A stretch of DNA of 64,000 bases from DATJGR01 sp963812255 (GCA_963812255.1 CAWEUM010000005.1:1426001-1490000); one strand, 5' to 3'. Numbered from the stretch's first letter, positions 41,803 to 50,936 are shown. Translations and numbers: made by a program. Notes: generated from the letters alone by a model not told the origin.

Positions 41803-42456
41803 ATGACGGCCGCGGCCGTCACGGTGGCATTGGCTGCCACCACCACGGTCATTCTGCTGTTGACGACGCCCCCCTTGGCCTGGTGGCTGGCGCGCAGCCA
41901 CGCCACCACGCGCCCCTTCGTCGAAGCGTTGGTCTCGCTGCCGCTGGTGCTGCCACCGACGGTGATCGGCTTCTACCTGCTGCTCGCATTGTCGCCGACC
42001 AGCGTCGTCGGCAGCGCATGGCACTCGTTCACCGGCCATTCGCTGGTATTCTCATTTGCCGGGCTCGTAGTCGGTTCGCTGATCTATTCGCTGCCATTCG
42101 TCGTGCAGCCGTTGACGGCAAGCTTTCGCACGATGGATCCAGGATTGCTCGAAGCCGCCACGATGCTCGGGGCGAGTCGAGTCAAACGGTTCGTCGCGCT
42201 GGCCCTGCCGATGAATCGCCGCGCGTTGATCGCCGCCGGCGTGCTGGGTTTCGCACACACGGTCGGTGAATTCGGCATCGTGCTGATGATCGGCGGCAAC
42301 ATCCGGGGCGAAACGCGCGTATTGTCGATCGCACTATACGATCAGGTCGAGTCACTTCGGTACGCGGACGCACACGCGACGGCATTGGTGCTCGTGGTCC
42401 TGTCGATCGCCGCGCTGACATTCGTATATCGTGCACAGCGTAGTGCGGTGTCATGA
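41803..42456 (+). CDS. modB: molybdate ABC transporter permease
   Basis: 217 residues with five or six membrane helices. The substrate-channel signature SLPLVLPPTVIGFYLL is typical of ModB, and the EAA loop TMLGASRVKRFVALALPM contacts ModC. HTVGEFGIVLMIGGNI is also conserved. The ATG at 41803 is used; a TTG at 41788 overlapping the modA stop is an alternative. It ends 10 bases before modC. Confidence 0.93.
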   Translation: MTAAAVTVALAATTTVILLLTTPPLAWWLARSHATTRPFVEALVSLPLVLPPTVIGFYLLLALSPTSVVGSAWHSFTGHSLVFSFAGLVVGSLIYSLPFVVQPLTASFRTMDPGLLEAATMLGASRVKRFVALALPMNRRALIAAGVLGFAHTVGEFGIVLMIGGNIRGETRVLSIALYDQVESLRYADAHATALVLVVLSIAALTFVYRAQRSAVS

Positions 42457-42466
42457 TCCGAATCGC

Positions 42467-43543
42467 ATGACCGACACACTCGTCCTGACGGCAAAACTCG
42501 ATCGCCATGGCGGGTTTCGGGCGAATTTCGAGGTAACCGTCCCGCTCGAAGGCGTTACCGCAATTCTCGGGCCGTCCGCATCGGGGAAATCGACACTGCT
42601 GCGGATGATTGCGGGGCTGGAGCCTGACGCGACGGTACGCCTGCAGCTCGGCAATGAAACCTGGGATGCGGCCGGGCATCGACTGCCCGCACATCTGCGT
42701 CCGGTGAGTCTCGTGTTTCAGGACGCGCGGCTCTTTCCGCATCTGAGCGTTGCCGAGAATCTGCGCTTTCCGCTGCGATATCCGAAACGCCGCGGATTTC
42801 GTCTCGAATTCGACGAGGTCGTCGAACAACTGGCGCTCACGAGCCTGCTCGGCCGTTTGCCACAGACGCTCTCCGGCGGACAGCGCCAACGGGTCGCGCT
42901 CGGTCGCGCGCTACTGACACCTGCACGTCTGTGGTTGTTCGACGAGCCGCTGGCCGCGCTCGACACATCCGCCCGGCGTGAGATCGCGCCCTATCTCGAA
43001 CAGATCTGCCGCACCCATCAACTGCCGATCTTCTACGTGACACACGCCCTCGAAGAAGTGTTGGCGCTGGCCAGCACGGTCGTGCTCATCGAGCAGGGTC
43101 GAGTGGTCGCCAACCAGGCGATTGAGGCGCTCGGCGATACACTGCCGATCGACGAAGCTTCCCGCGGCGGCAGCGTGTTACGCTGCCAGGTCGTGCGCTA
43201 TGACGAGCACTACGATCTGACCGAACTCAAACTGGGCGAGCATTCGATGTATCTTCGCGGCCGAATCGGCCCCGTGCAGAGCGTCGTGCGGGTTCTGGTG
43301 CCCGCCCGCGACGTTAGTCTCGCGCTCGGTTCGGTCGCCGGCATCAGCGTGTTGAACCGGTTGCCGACCACCATCGAGTCGCTGACGGACGATGCACATG
43401 GCGCATGCATCGTGACGCTGGCGTGCGAAGGTCAGCGCCTGCTCGCGCGGATCACCCGCTTTTCCAGGGACGAATTGCGGCTGCAGCCCGGGCAAGGCGT
43501 CGTCGCGCTGATCAAAACCGCTGCGCTGGCGACGCCATCATGA
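42467..43543 (+). CDS. modC: molybdate ABC transporter ATP-binding protein
   Basis: 358 residues. The ATPase domain has Walker A GPSASGKSTLLRMI, signature LSGGQRQRVALGRALL, Walker B LWLFDEPLAALD and the H-loop YVTHALEEV. The C-terminal part (from about 285) is the molybdate-sensing TOBE domain (LGSVAGISVLNRLPTTIESL). It completes the modABC operon, implying molybdoenzymes in the cell. Its stop overlaps the next start (ATGA). Confidence 0.95.
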   Translation: MTDTLVLTAKLDRHGGFRANFEVTVPLEGVTAILGPSASGKSTLLRMIAGLEPDATVRLQLGNETWDAAGHRLPAHLRPVSLVFQDARLFPHLSVAENLRFPLRYPKRRGFRLEFDEVVEQLALTSLLGRLPQTLSGGQRQRVALGRALLTPARLWLFDEPLAALDTSARREIAPYLEQICRTHQLPIFYVTHALEEVLALASTVVLIEQGRVVANQAIEALGDTLPIDEASRGGSVLRCQVVRYDEHYDLTELKLGEHSMYLRGRIGPVQSVVRVLVPARDVSLALGSVAGISVLNRLPTTIESLTDDAHGACIVTLACEGQRLLARITRFSRDELRLQPGQGVVALIKTAALATPS

Positions 43544-44520
43544 GCGACATTGACAACGAAACGCCTTACGCAAACCTGTCCCCCGATCAGATCCTGACCG
43601 CGATCGAAGCGGCGGGATATCCATGTGACGGTCATCTGCTCGCATTGAACAGCTACGAAAACCGTGTCTACCAGATCGGCCTGGAGGACGGCAGCAAGAT
43701 CATCGCGAAATTCTATCGGCCCGATCGATTGACCGACGCCGCGATTGCCGAAGAGCACGCCTTCCTCGCCGAGCTGACTGAAGCGGAGTTGCCGTGCGTC
43801 GCGCCGCTGCGCACCGAATCCGGCGACACACTGCTGTGCGGCGGTGGCTATCGATTCGCGTTGTTTCCGCGCCAGGGGGGTCACGCACCGAATCTCGAAT
43901 CACCCGACAATCTGCGCGTACTCGGCCGTACGATGGCGCGTATTCATCGCATCGGCCGCGCCGGCCGTTTCGAGCACCGTCCGGCGTTCAGCGTCGAACG
44001 TCTCGGTGTGGAATCCTGCGATTTCGTGCTGGCCCACGATTTCGTACCAGCCGAGTTGATCGATGCCTACGCGTCGGTGACGACACACCTGCTCGCCCGG
44101 CTACAGTCGCACACACTCGCCACACGCGGCCGAATCCACGGCGACTGTCATCCCGGCAACGTCCTGTGGCGCGATGACGCGCCGCATTTCGTCGACTTCG
44201 ACGATACGGTGATGGGCCCGGCGGTGCAGGATCTATGGATGCTGCTGTCTGGTGAACGCGACGAGCAGACGCGTTCGCTCGCAAAGCTGCTTGAGGGCTA
44301 CGAAACATTTCTCGAATTCGATTTGCGCGAACTCGCCCTGATAGAGGTGCTGCGCACGTTGCGGATCATGCACCATGCCGCGTGGATCGCGCGGCGCTGG
44401 CACGATCCGGCATTTCAGCTCGGGTTTCCTGCGTTCGGCAGCGTGCGCTACTGGTCAGAGCACGTGCTGCATTTGCGCGAGCAACTTGCCACGCTCGACG
44501 AGCCGCCACTGGCGCCTTAG
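43540..44520 (+). CDS. srkA: stress response kinase A
   Basis: 326 residues, the size of SrkA/YihE. It is a choline-kinase-fold Ser/Thr kinase that protects against death from stress and toxin pathways in E. coli. Motifs: LNSYENRVYQI, KIIAKFYRPDR with the ATP lysine, catalytic loop RIHGDCHPGNVLW, metal site FVDFDDTVMGPAVQDLWML. Its start overlaps modC by four bases, so it probably rides on the modABC transcript; a functional link to molybdate is not implied. Confidence 0.93.
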   Translation: MSDIDNETPYANLSPDQILTAIEAAGYPCDGHLLALNSYENRVYQIGLEDGSKIIAKFYRPDRLTDAAIAEEHAFLAELTEAELPCVAPLRTESGDTLLCGGGYRFALFPRQGGHAPNLESPDNLRVLGRTMARIHRIGRAGRFEHRPAFSVERLGVESCDFVLAHDFVPAELIDAYASVTTHLLARLQSHTLATRGRIHGDCHPGNVLWRDDAPHFVDFDDTVMGPAVQDLWMLLSGERDEQTRSLAKLLEGYETFLEFDLRELALIEVLRTLRIMHHAAWIARRWHDPAFQLGFPAFGSVRYWSEHVLHLREQLATLDEPPLAP

Positions 44521-44530
44521 CAGGTTGGTT

Positions 44531-45691
44531 TCAACGGTGCGTTAGCAACTGTCCGTGCAGTGCATCCAATTCCAGCGCTCGGGCCACGGGGTTCGCGTAC
44601 TGATTGATGAGCTGTTCGCGCAATGTCGGGGGAGTCGCTTCGAGCCGTCGTTCGAACTCACGCGACGGTTCGCCACCTTCATCAGGTACCGCGTAACTCA
44701 ATCCCGCCAGTCGTGCGGCCAACAGGTGGCTCGGAAACAAGCGATAGCCGAGCGCGATCTGACGATCTATCTCGACCGCAACCGAATCGGCATCGGCAAA
44801 CGGACCGCGCAGCGTTCCTCCGACGCTCAGGTGCACTCGGCCTTTGCGTCCGGTCACGCCGGTGATGATGCTGCGAAGGTCCTCGCCCGGCGCCTTTCGA
44901 TAGATGCCGTGTTCGGCGATCTCGCCGAGCTCGCGCGCCTTCAGTTGGTCGCACGGATCGAACTCATACGACACCGCCACCGGCACGATCGACAGCCGTT
45001 CGATCATCTCGTTGAGATCGGGAATGTCTTTTCGATACGCCAGCGACAGCATTTTGATCAACGCTGGATCGGTCAAGTCGCGACCGTCTTTGGCCCTGCC
45101 TTCGCGCTGCGCCGTCCAAACCGATTGTCCCGCTTCCAGCGAATGCCGAATGTAGCGGGAGGTCAGCGACATCGACGCGAAGGCCAGCTTCGCGCCGCGA
45201 TGCCCGCGATGCACCACGAACCCTTTGTTCAGCCGCATCACGTCGGCCGCATAACCGGTCCGCAACAGATTGTCGCCAATCGCCATCCGTGTGGTCGGAT
45301 GTCCGGCCCGGAACAGAGCCAGGTTCATGAAGCCCGAATCGAGTGTGATGTCGCGATGATTGGAGATGAAGAGGTGTGCGAGATCCGGTTCGAGTGCGTC
45401 CAGGCCGGACACGGTGAAGCCGTCGGTGGTGTCGTCGATCATGCGTTGGAACACACCCGCGAGCGCCCGTTGGAATGCATCCACCGAATCGATTTGCGCG
45501 AACGCGGTCCGCAGATTGCTGCCGATCAGCCAGCGAGCGAGCGGCGGTGCCCAACGACTCAGCGCCGGCATCGCGTAGCGCGCCAGGTCTCCGCGCAACG
45601 AGGCATCGCGTCCCAGGCGTCGGAGCACGGCACCGATTTCATCGTCTCGATACGGACGAATCTCTTCGAATTCCGTCAGCGCTTCTCGCAT
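44531..45691 (-). CDS. PlsB-like glycerol-phosphate/lysophospholipid acyltransferase
   Basis: 386 residues from ATG 45691; a TTG start at 45739 would add 16. The acyltransferase block includes LFISNHRDITLDSGFMNLAL, IGDNLLRTGY, VHRG, IWTAQREGR-type VWTAQREGRAKDGRD and SIVPVAVSYEFDPCD. In the NHRDITLD motif the His and the downstream Asp are six apart rather than five as in classical HX4D enzymes, which seems usual for this subgroup. Expected to transfer acyl chains to glycerol phosphate or lysophospholipid at the inner membrane. Convergent with srkA. Confidence 0.8.
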   Translation of the reverse strand: MREALTEFEEIRPYRDDEIGAVLRRLGRDASLRGDLARYAMPALSRWAPPLARWLIGSNLRTAFAQIDSVDAFQRALAGVFQRMIDDTTDGFTVSGLDALEPDLAHLFISNHRDITLDSGFMNLALFRAGHPTTRMAIGDNLLRTGYAADVMRLNKGFVVHRGHRGAKLAFASMSLTSRYIRHSLEAGQSVWTAQREGRAKDGRDLTDPALIKMLSLAYRKDIPDLNEMIERLSIVPVAVSYEFDPCDQLKARELGEIAEHGIYRKAPGEDLRSIITGVTGRKGRVHLSVGGTLRGPFADADSVAVEIDRQIALGYRLFPSHLLAARLAGLSYAVPDEGGEPSREFERRLEATPPTLREQLINQYANPVARALELDALHGQLLTHR

Positions 45692-45807
45692 CGCATCTCG
45701 AACGGCGGCCAGTTTAAACCGGTGCTGCAGGCTAGCCAAAAGCCGTCCGCCACAAAAGCACCACGTTCATCTAACATTCCGGGTCCGGATGGTTTAGGGA
45801 CGCGCGT

Positions 45808-46773
45808 ATGACCTCGCTCGGCATTCGACCGTATGAAAGGGGACTCTTCGATCTCGGCCGCGGCGGTTACGCCTGGTTGCAACCCGATGGCGGTTGGGGT
45901 TGGAGCAACGCCGGTCTGGTGACGGATGCCGACCAGGCCCTTCTGGTCGATACGTTGTTCGACGTACGGCTCACCGCCGAGATGCTCGCCGCCATGCACG
46001 CCGCCTCACCCAGGGCGCGTATCGGGCAACTCGTCAACACGCACTCGAACGGCGATCACTGCAATGGCAACGAACTCGTATCCGGTGCGCAGATCATCGC
46101 GTCGAAGGCGACCGCGGACGAGCTAGCCCACGAATCACCACGCATGATGGCGTCGCTGATGAAGCAGGCGCCAAGCATGGGCGAGGTCGGCGAGTTTTTT
46201 CTGTACTGCTTTGGCGCCTTCCACTTCGAGGAGGTCACCCAGACCCTGCCAACGCGCACGTTCGAAGGCGAACTGGATCTAGCCGTTGGCGACAAGCGCG
46301 TTCATCTGAAACAGGTTGGGCCTGCCCACACGCGTGGCGATACGATCGTGCACATACCCGCGGATCGGCTGGTGTTCACCGGCGACATTCTGTTCATCGA
46401 GGGCCATCCGATCCTGTGGGCGGGGCCGGTCGGCAACTGGATCGATGCGTGCGATCACATTGCTGCGCTCGATGTCGACGCGGTCGTGCCCGGCCACGGG
46501 CCAATCACCGATCAACGCGGCGTGCGCGCAGTGCGCGACTATCTCGTCTACGTTCGTGATCAGGCGCGGGCGCGGTTCGACGCCGGCATGAATGCATACG
46601 ACGCGGCGTTGGATATTTCGCTCGTAGACTACGACTCGTGGGGCGACGCCGAACGCATCGTGGTCAACGTCGCGACCTTGTTCAAGGAGTTTGCGCGCGA
46701 CACGACGCCGAACGACACAGCCGCATTATTCGGCATGATGGCGAAGATTCACAAAGCAAGACGCAAAAAATAA
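45808..46773 (+). CDS. MBL-fold metallo-hydrolase
   Basis: 321 residues. Metallo-beta-lactamase fold with metal ligands in NTHSNGDHCNGN, the His of GPAHTRGDT, the Asp of FTGDILF and the His of VVPGHGP. The middle His of the canonical HxHxDH motif is Asn (HSNGDH), so one zinc ligand of site 1 is changed. The C-terminal helical part may give substrate specificity. No substrate can be assigned. It ends in a hairpin terminator that overlaps the stop. Confidence 0.85.
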   Translation: MTSLGIRPYERGLFDLGRGGYAWLQPDGGWGWSNAGLVTDADQALLVDTLFDVRLTAEMLAAMHAASPRARIGQLVNTHSNGDHCNGNELVSGAQIIASKATADELAHESPRMMASLMKQAPSMGEVGEFFLYCFGAFHFEEVTQTLPTRTFEGELDLAVGDKRVHLKQVGPAHTRGDTIVHIPADRLVFTGDILFIEGHPILWAGPVGNWIDACDHIAALDVDAVVPGHGPITDQRGVRAVRDYLVYVRDQARARFDAGMNAYDAALDISLVDYDSWGDAERIVVNVATLFKEFARDTTPNDTAALFGMMAKIHKARRKK

Positions 46774-46792
46774 GGGGTGCATAGCACCCCTT
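46772..46792. terminator. bidirectional hairpin terminator
   Basis: A nine-base perfect stem, AAGGGGTGC against GCACCCCTT with a three-base loop, lies at the MBL gene stop. On the reverse strand it is followed by a T-rich ATTTTTT, so it should terminate the small PEP-CTERM-like gene well. On the forward strand only TTTG follows. Confidence 0.8.
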
Positions 46793-46802
46793 TGACGCTC
46801 CG

Positions 46803-46820
46803 GATGCCCACAGGGGCATG
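46803..46820. other. small hairpin downstream of the mini PEP-CTERM gene
   Basis: ATGCCC and GGGCAT flank a four-base ACAG loop, 15 bases past the reverse-strand stop of the 52-aa gene and next to a run of eight A (T on the reverse strand). It may contribute to 3' end formation together with the stronger hairpin at 46772-46792. Confidence 0.4.
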
Positions 46821-46834
46821 GTCCGAAAAAAAAG

Positions 46835-46993
46835 CTACAGCGTACGACGACGCAGCATCACCAACGCCAGCACGCCAGCGGTGAGCAGCACATAGAAGCT
46901 CGGATCGGGAACCTTGAGCGCACCAATGGCGACTGCGCTGGCCCCGATCGTGGCGAACGTCAACGCCGTCACGATTACAATACGGGTAAACAC
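46835..46993 (-). CDS. 52-aa protein: signal peptide joined to a PEP-CTERM-like sorting signal
   Basis: 52 residues from a GTG at 46993. It starts MFTRIVIVTALTFATIGASA, a plausible signal peptide. After only about seven residues it continues VPDPSFYVLLTAGVLALVM and RRR near the end. That second part has the layout of a PEP-CTERM exosortase signal (VPEPS-type motif, hydrophobic helix, arginine cluster), with Asp in place of Glu. AAAGGA about eight bases before the GTG is a good ribosome binding site, and the gene is followed by a terminator. Almost no mature domain exists between the two signals. Alternatively it is a simple two-helix membrane miniprotein. Confidence 0.6.
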   Translation of the reverse strand: MFTRIVIVTALTFATIGASAVAIGALKVPDPSFYVLLTAGVLALVMLRRRTL

Positions 46994-47146
46994 GTGTGAA
47001 TCCTTTTGTCTTTTGTTCTGGTGTGTGCGAAACAGGTGCGCAGATTAGCAAAGCGCCTCGAACTGCGAAGTGACAGGAATGTAAACGCGGCACATTCTAC
47101 GTCGGCGCATGGCGTTGTGCATCGTCATCCACTAACGTAACCGCGC

Positions 47147-47926
47147 ATGGACTTGGGACTCTCACGTAAGACGGCATTGGTCACCGGCAGCCATCGCGGC
47201 ACTGGCGCGATCATCGCCGCGCGCCTGATCGACGAAGGCGCGACGGTGCTGGTGCACGGCTTCACGCGTACCGAAGCCGACCGATCCGTCGAGTCGATTG
47301 GTGGCGGCACGCCGGTGTACGGCGATATCGCGACACGCGCCGGCACGGATGTCCTGCTCGCCGGTTGCGGATCCGCGCCGCCGATCGACATCCTCGTCAA
47401 CAACTATGGGACGGCCAGCCCCGGTCGCTGGAGCGATACCAACGAAACGGCGTGGCTCGACATGTATCAGCGCAACGTGCTCGCCGCGCAGCGACTGATT
47501 CAGGCTCTGCTGCCCGCGATGCGTGCGCGCAGTTGGGGACGCATCATCAATCTCGGTACCGTCGGCTCGACCCGCCCCGCGGCTCGGATGCCACACTACT
47601 ACGCGGCCAAGGGCGCGCTCGCTACCCTGACGGTCAGCCTGGCGCAGGAAGTGGCCGGCAGCGGCATCACGGTCAATCTGGTCTCGCCCGGGCTCATCCA
47701 CACCGCCGAAGTTGAAGCCAGCTACCTCGCCCAAGGGCGCCGCAACGGCTGGGGCGAAACGTGGGCGGAGGTCGAACCACATGTCGCAGCCGAGATACCG
47801 ATTCGACGCATCGTGAAGCGAGAAGAGGTGGCCGATCTGATCGCGTTCCTCGCGAGCCCGCGCGCCGACGCGATTCACGGCCAGAACATCCGCATCGACG
47901 GCGGTGCACTCGGCGTATTGACCTGA
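47147..47926 (+). CDS. SDR family oxidoreductase
   Basis: 259 residues, a classical short-chain dehydrogenase/reductase. The cofactor motif is TGSHRGTG (residues 14-21). NNYG replaces the usual NNAG. The catalytic YYAAK is present with upstream GTVGSTR for the Ser region, and the C-terminal IHGQNIRIDGGALG is conserved. The residue after the second beta strand (GFTRTEADRS) suggests NADP. Substrate unknown; it lies upstream of the acyl-CoA dehydrogenase pair and could act on the same catabolic route. Confidence 0.85.
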   Translation: MDLGLSRKTALVTGSHRGTGAIIAARLIDEGATVLVHGFTRTEADRSVESIGGGTPVYGDIATRAGTDVLLAGCGSAPPIDILVNNYGTASPGRWSDTNETAWLDMYQRNVLAAQRLIQALLPAMRARSWGRIINLGTVGSTRPAARMPHYYAAKGALATLTVSLAQEVAGSGITVNLVSPGLIHTAEVEASYLAQGRRNGWGETWAEVEPHVAAEIPIRRIVKREEVADLIAFLASPRADAIHGQNIRIDGGALGVLT

Positions 47927-48047
47927 AGCGACTCTCAGCGCGCGCGTTCTTGCCAGCTTCGTGCTAATGAGATTGAATCACTGCCCTTTCGGGGCCGGGC
48001 CCGTATTCCGCCCCACCGCAGTCACCTTACATAGATAGGATGCGAGC

Positions 48048-49154
48048 ATGAATTTCGAATTTTCCGAGGAACAGAACCTGCTACGCGAGCAGGCCCAGTC
48101 GTTTCTGGCGGACAAATGTCCGCTCACGGCGGTACGCCGCGTGCTCGACGGCGAGCAACCGAACGATGCGCAGGTGTGGCGCGGCATGGTCGACCTGGGC
48201 TGGACGGCGACGTCGATTCCCGAAGAATTCGGTGGCATCGGACTCGGCTACCTCGAACTGTGTGTGCTCGCGGAGGAACTCGGCCGCAGCCTCGCGCCGA
48301 CGCCGTTCTCGTCCAGCGTCTATCTCGCCACCGAAGCCCTGCTCGCCTTCGGCAGCAGCAAACAGAAGGCGCGCTATCTGCCGAAGCTTGCAGCGGGGGA
48401 ATGGATCGGTACGTTCGCAATCGCCGAAGGCCCAGGCGAACCGGGCCTCAGCCTCAAAACAAAGGCAAAGAAGAACACCATCAAGGGCACCAAAATACCG
48501 GTCCCCGACGGCGACGTTGCCGATTTCGCCATCGTGCTCGCGAAGGAAGAAAAAAAGCACGCGTCGATGTACATCGTCGATCTGACGGGCGCCGGTGTGA
48601 AACGCGCGGTGGTTCCGACGCTCGATCCAACGCGGTCCCATGCCTCGATTCGATTCAGCGACGCGCCGGCCGAGCTGCTCGGAAAAGAAGGCAAGGGCTG
48701 GCCGCAAACCGAGAGGCTGTTCAATCGCGCCGCGGTGCTGTTTTCGTTCGAGCAGGTCGGCGGCGCCCAAGCGGCACTGGAGATGGCGAAACAGTACGCG
48801 CTCGGCCGCTTCGCGTTCGGCCGGCCCATCGCGTCCTTCCAGGCGATCAAACACAAGCTCGCCGATATGTATATCGCCAACACCTTGGCGCACTCGAATT
48901 GCTACTACGGCGCCTGGGCACTTTCAACCGATGCCGCTGAACTGCCGATCGCCGCAGCCACCGCCCGCGTCAGCGCCACCGAGGCGTTCCACGAATCATC
49001 GAAGGAGAACATTCAGACACACGGTGGTATGGGCTTCACGTGGGAGTTCGATTGCCACCTCTACTACCGCCGCGCGAAGCTGCTGTCGGTGAATCTCGGC
49101 GCGCTGCCGCGCTGGAAGGATCGACTGATCACGGCAATCGAAGCCACTCGATAA
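48048..49154 (+). CDS. acyl-CoA dehydrogenase subunit, small (heteromeric type)
   Basis: 368 residues. Acyl-CoA dehydrogenase fold: MNFEFSEEQNLLREQAQSFL, FGRPIASFQAIKHKLADMYI, and IQTHGGMGFTWEFDCHLYYRRAK at the C-terminus. It lacks the usual IYEGT catalytic Glu, as is common in heterotetrameric enzymes such as the FadE pairs for steroid side chains. It is followed 52 bases later by a second, larger acyl-CoA dehydrogenase, which supports an alpha2beta2 complex. Substrate cannot be read; branched or steroid-type acyl-CoA is a possibility. Confidence 0.85.
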   Translation: MNFEFSEEQNLLREQAQSFLADKCPLTAVRRVLDGEQPNDAQVWRGMVDLGWTATSIPEEFGGIGLGYLELCVLAEELGRSLAPTPFSSSVYLATEALLAFGSSKQKARYLPKLAAGEWIGTFAIAEGPGEPGLSLKTKAKKNTIKGTKIPVPDGDVADFAIVLAKEEKKHASMYIVDLTGAGVKRAVVPTLDPTRSHASIRFSDAPAELLGKEGKGWPQTERLFNRAAVLFSFEQVGGAQAALEMAKQYALGRFAFGRPIASFQAIKHKLADMYIANTLAHSNCYYGAWALSTDAAELPIAAATARVSATEAFHESSKENIQTHGGMGFTWEFDCHLYYRRAKLLSVNLGALPRWKDRLITAIEATR

Positions 49155-49206
49155 CCTACTCACAACTGCCGCACAGACACGCTCGAAAGACCAACGGGAG
49201 CAGACG

Positions 49207-50427
49207 ATGAATTTCAACGACACAGCCGAAGAGAGTTCGTTCCGCGCCGAAGCCCGCGATTTCTTGAGCGCGCATGCGCAACTGAAATCCGAATCGGAGC
49301 CGCGCAACGAAACCGAGGCCGAGTCTCTCACCCGCGCGAAGGCGTGGCAGAAGCTCAAGTACGAGAACGGCTGGGCGTGCCTGAACTGGCCGAAAGAATA
49401 TGGCGGGCGGGACGCGACTGCCATGCAGTTGATCATCTGGAATCAGGAAGAGGCGCGCTACGACGTCCCGGTCGGTCCATTCGCAATCGGCCTGGGCATG
49501 TGCGGTCCGACGATGATTGCCTACGCGTCCGAGCAACAGAAGCGAGACCTGCTGCCACGCATGGCGTCGGGCGAGAACATCTGGTGCCAACTGTTCAGTG
49601 AACCGGCCGGGGGCTCCGACCTCGCCGCATTGCGCACCAAAGCCGAACGCGTCGGCGACGAGTGGGTCATCAACGGGCAGAAGATCTGGACGTCGGGTGC
49701 GCACTATAGCGACTGGGGCATCCTAGTCACCCGCTCGGACCCCACGGTGCCGAAGCACAAGGGCCTGACGTTCTTCTTCGTGAACATGCATTCGCCGGGT
49801 GTGACGGTGAAACCGATCAAGCAGATTTCCGGCGACGCCAATTTCAACGAGGTGTACTTCACCGACGTGCGGATTCCGGATGCGCAGCGCCTCGGCGCCG
49901 TCGGCCAGGGTTGGCAGGTATCGCTGACGACGTTGATGAACGAACGCCTCGCGGTCGGCAACGCCGGCGGCGCCGATTTCGACGAAGCGCTGGCACTCGC
50001 GACCCAGGTCAAACTCGATGGCGTGCCAGCGATACGCAACCAGGCGGTGCGCGAGAAGCTGGCTGACTGGTACTGTCAATCGAGCGGCCTGCGCTTCACC
50101 AACTACCGCGTCATCAGCGCTCTGTCGCGCGGTGCGACGCCAGGACCGGAGAATTCGATCACCAAGGTCGTGAGCGCAAAGAAGCAGCAGGACATCGGAT
50201 CGTTCGGCATGGATCTTATGGACATGGGCGGCATCCTGATGGACCCGAAGAAGGTGCCGGCGGATCTGGCATTCCAGCACAACTTCATGGGTGCACCCGG
50301 CTACCGCATCGCCGGCGGCACCGACGAAATCCTGCGCAACATCATCGCCGAGCGTGTGCTGGGTTTGCCGAGCGACATCCGAGTCGATAAGAGTGTGCCA
50401 TTCAACGAGATTCCGAGAGGGTCGTGA
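49207..50427 (+). CDS. acyl-CoA dehydrogenase subunit, large (heteromeric type)
   Basis: 406 residues. It has WCQLFSEPAGGSDLAALRTKA, WVINGQKIWTSGAHYSDWG, and a C-terminal RIAGGTDEILRNIIAERVLGLP. The IYEGT Glu is replaced (IAGGT), but Glu246 in MNERLAVGNAGG sits where isovaleryl-CoA dehydrogenase keeps its base, so this subunit is probably the catalytic one. A ribosome binding site GGGAG precedes the ATG. Its stop overlaps the DUF2628 start (GTGA), linking it to aceK. Confidence 0.88.
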   Translation: MNFNDTAEESSFRAEARDFLSAHAQLKSESEPRNETEAESLTRAKAWQKLKYENGWACLNWPKEYGGRDATAMQLIIWNQEEARYDVPVGPFAIGLGMCGPTMIAYASEQQKRDLLPRMASGENIWCQLFSEPAGGSDLAALRTKAERVGDEWVINGQKIWTSGAHYSDWGILVTRSDPTVPKHKGLTFFFVNMHSPGVTVKPIKQISGDANFNEVYFTDVRIPDAQRLGAVGQGWQVSLTTLMNERLAVGNAGGADFDEALALATQVKLDGVPAIRNQAVREKLADWYCQSSGLRFTNYRVISALSRGATPGPENSITKVVSAKKQQDIGSFGMDLMDMGGILMDPKKVPADLAFQHNFMGAPGYRIAGGTDEILRNIIAERVLGLPSDIRVDKSVPFNEIPRGS

Positions 50428-50936
50428 CCGCGGCTGATACACCATCAGACGATCTCTACCGCGCGATCATCGGCGAACCCAGTCAGGCGTTTTACCTAAG
50501 CTATTTCCGACGCGCCGACAGTCGCGGCTATCCGCCGATCTCATGGCATTGGCCGGTATTCGTCATCGGTCTGTTCTGGCTGCTGTACCGCAAGCAATAC
50601 CGCTTCGCGTTGATCGTGTTCGGCATCCCGTATGCGGCTGCGATCGTCGCGGCGCTCATCGACTCCGCGCTGCCAGGGAGCGGCAGACCGTTGCTCGCAG
50701 TTTCGGTGATGGGCTTCGGCTTCGTCTGGCTGCCGTTGCACGCCAACGGCATCTATTACCGTTGGGCGCGCGACGAAATTGAACGGGCGCGCGCCAAGTT
50801 TCCGAATCAGCTCGAATCGCAGAACCGCTATCTACAAGCGCAGGGTGGCGTGAACGGCCAAGTGCCCTATCTGGTATTGATCGGTCTGATCGTGATGTCG
50901 ATGCTCGCGGGTTCGTTGTCGCAGATCGGGCAATGA
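50424..50936 (+). CDS. DUF2628 domain membrane protein
   Basis: 170 residues. An N-terminal cytosolic stretch (IIGEPSQAFYLSYFRR) is followed by three or four hydrophobic segments (about 45-58, 65-80, 88-108 and 150-165). The WHWPVFVIGLFWLLYRKQYR segment is typical of DUF2628 proteins, which are small inner-membrane proteins of unknown role. It overlaps the acyl-CoA dehydrogenase before it and aceK after it by four bases each, so the three genes form one translational unit. Confidence 0.75.
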   Translation: MTAADTPSDDLYRAIIGEPSQAFYLSYFRRADSRGYPPISWHWPVFVIGLFWLLYRKQYRFALIVFGIPYAAAIVAALIDSALPGSGRPLLAVSVMGFGFVWLPLHANGIYYRWARDEIERARAKFPNQLESQNRYLQAQGGVNGQVPYLVLIGLIVMSMLAGSLSQIGQ

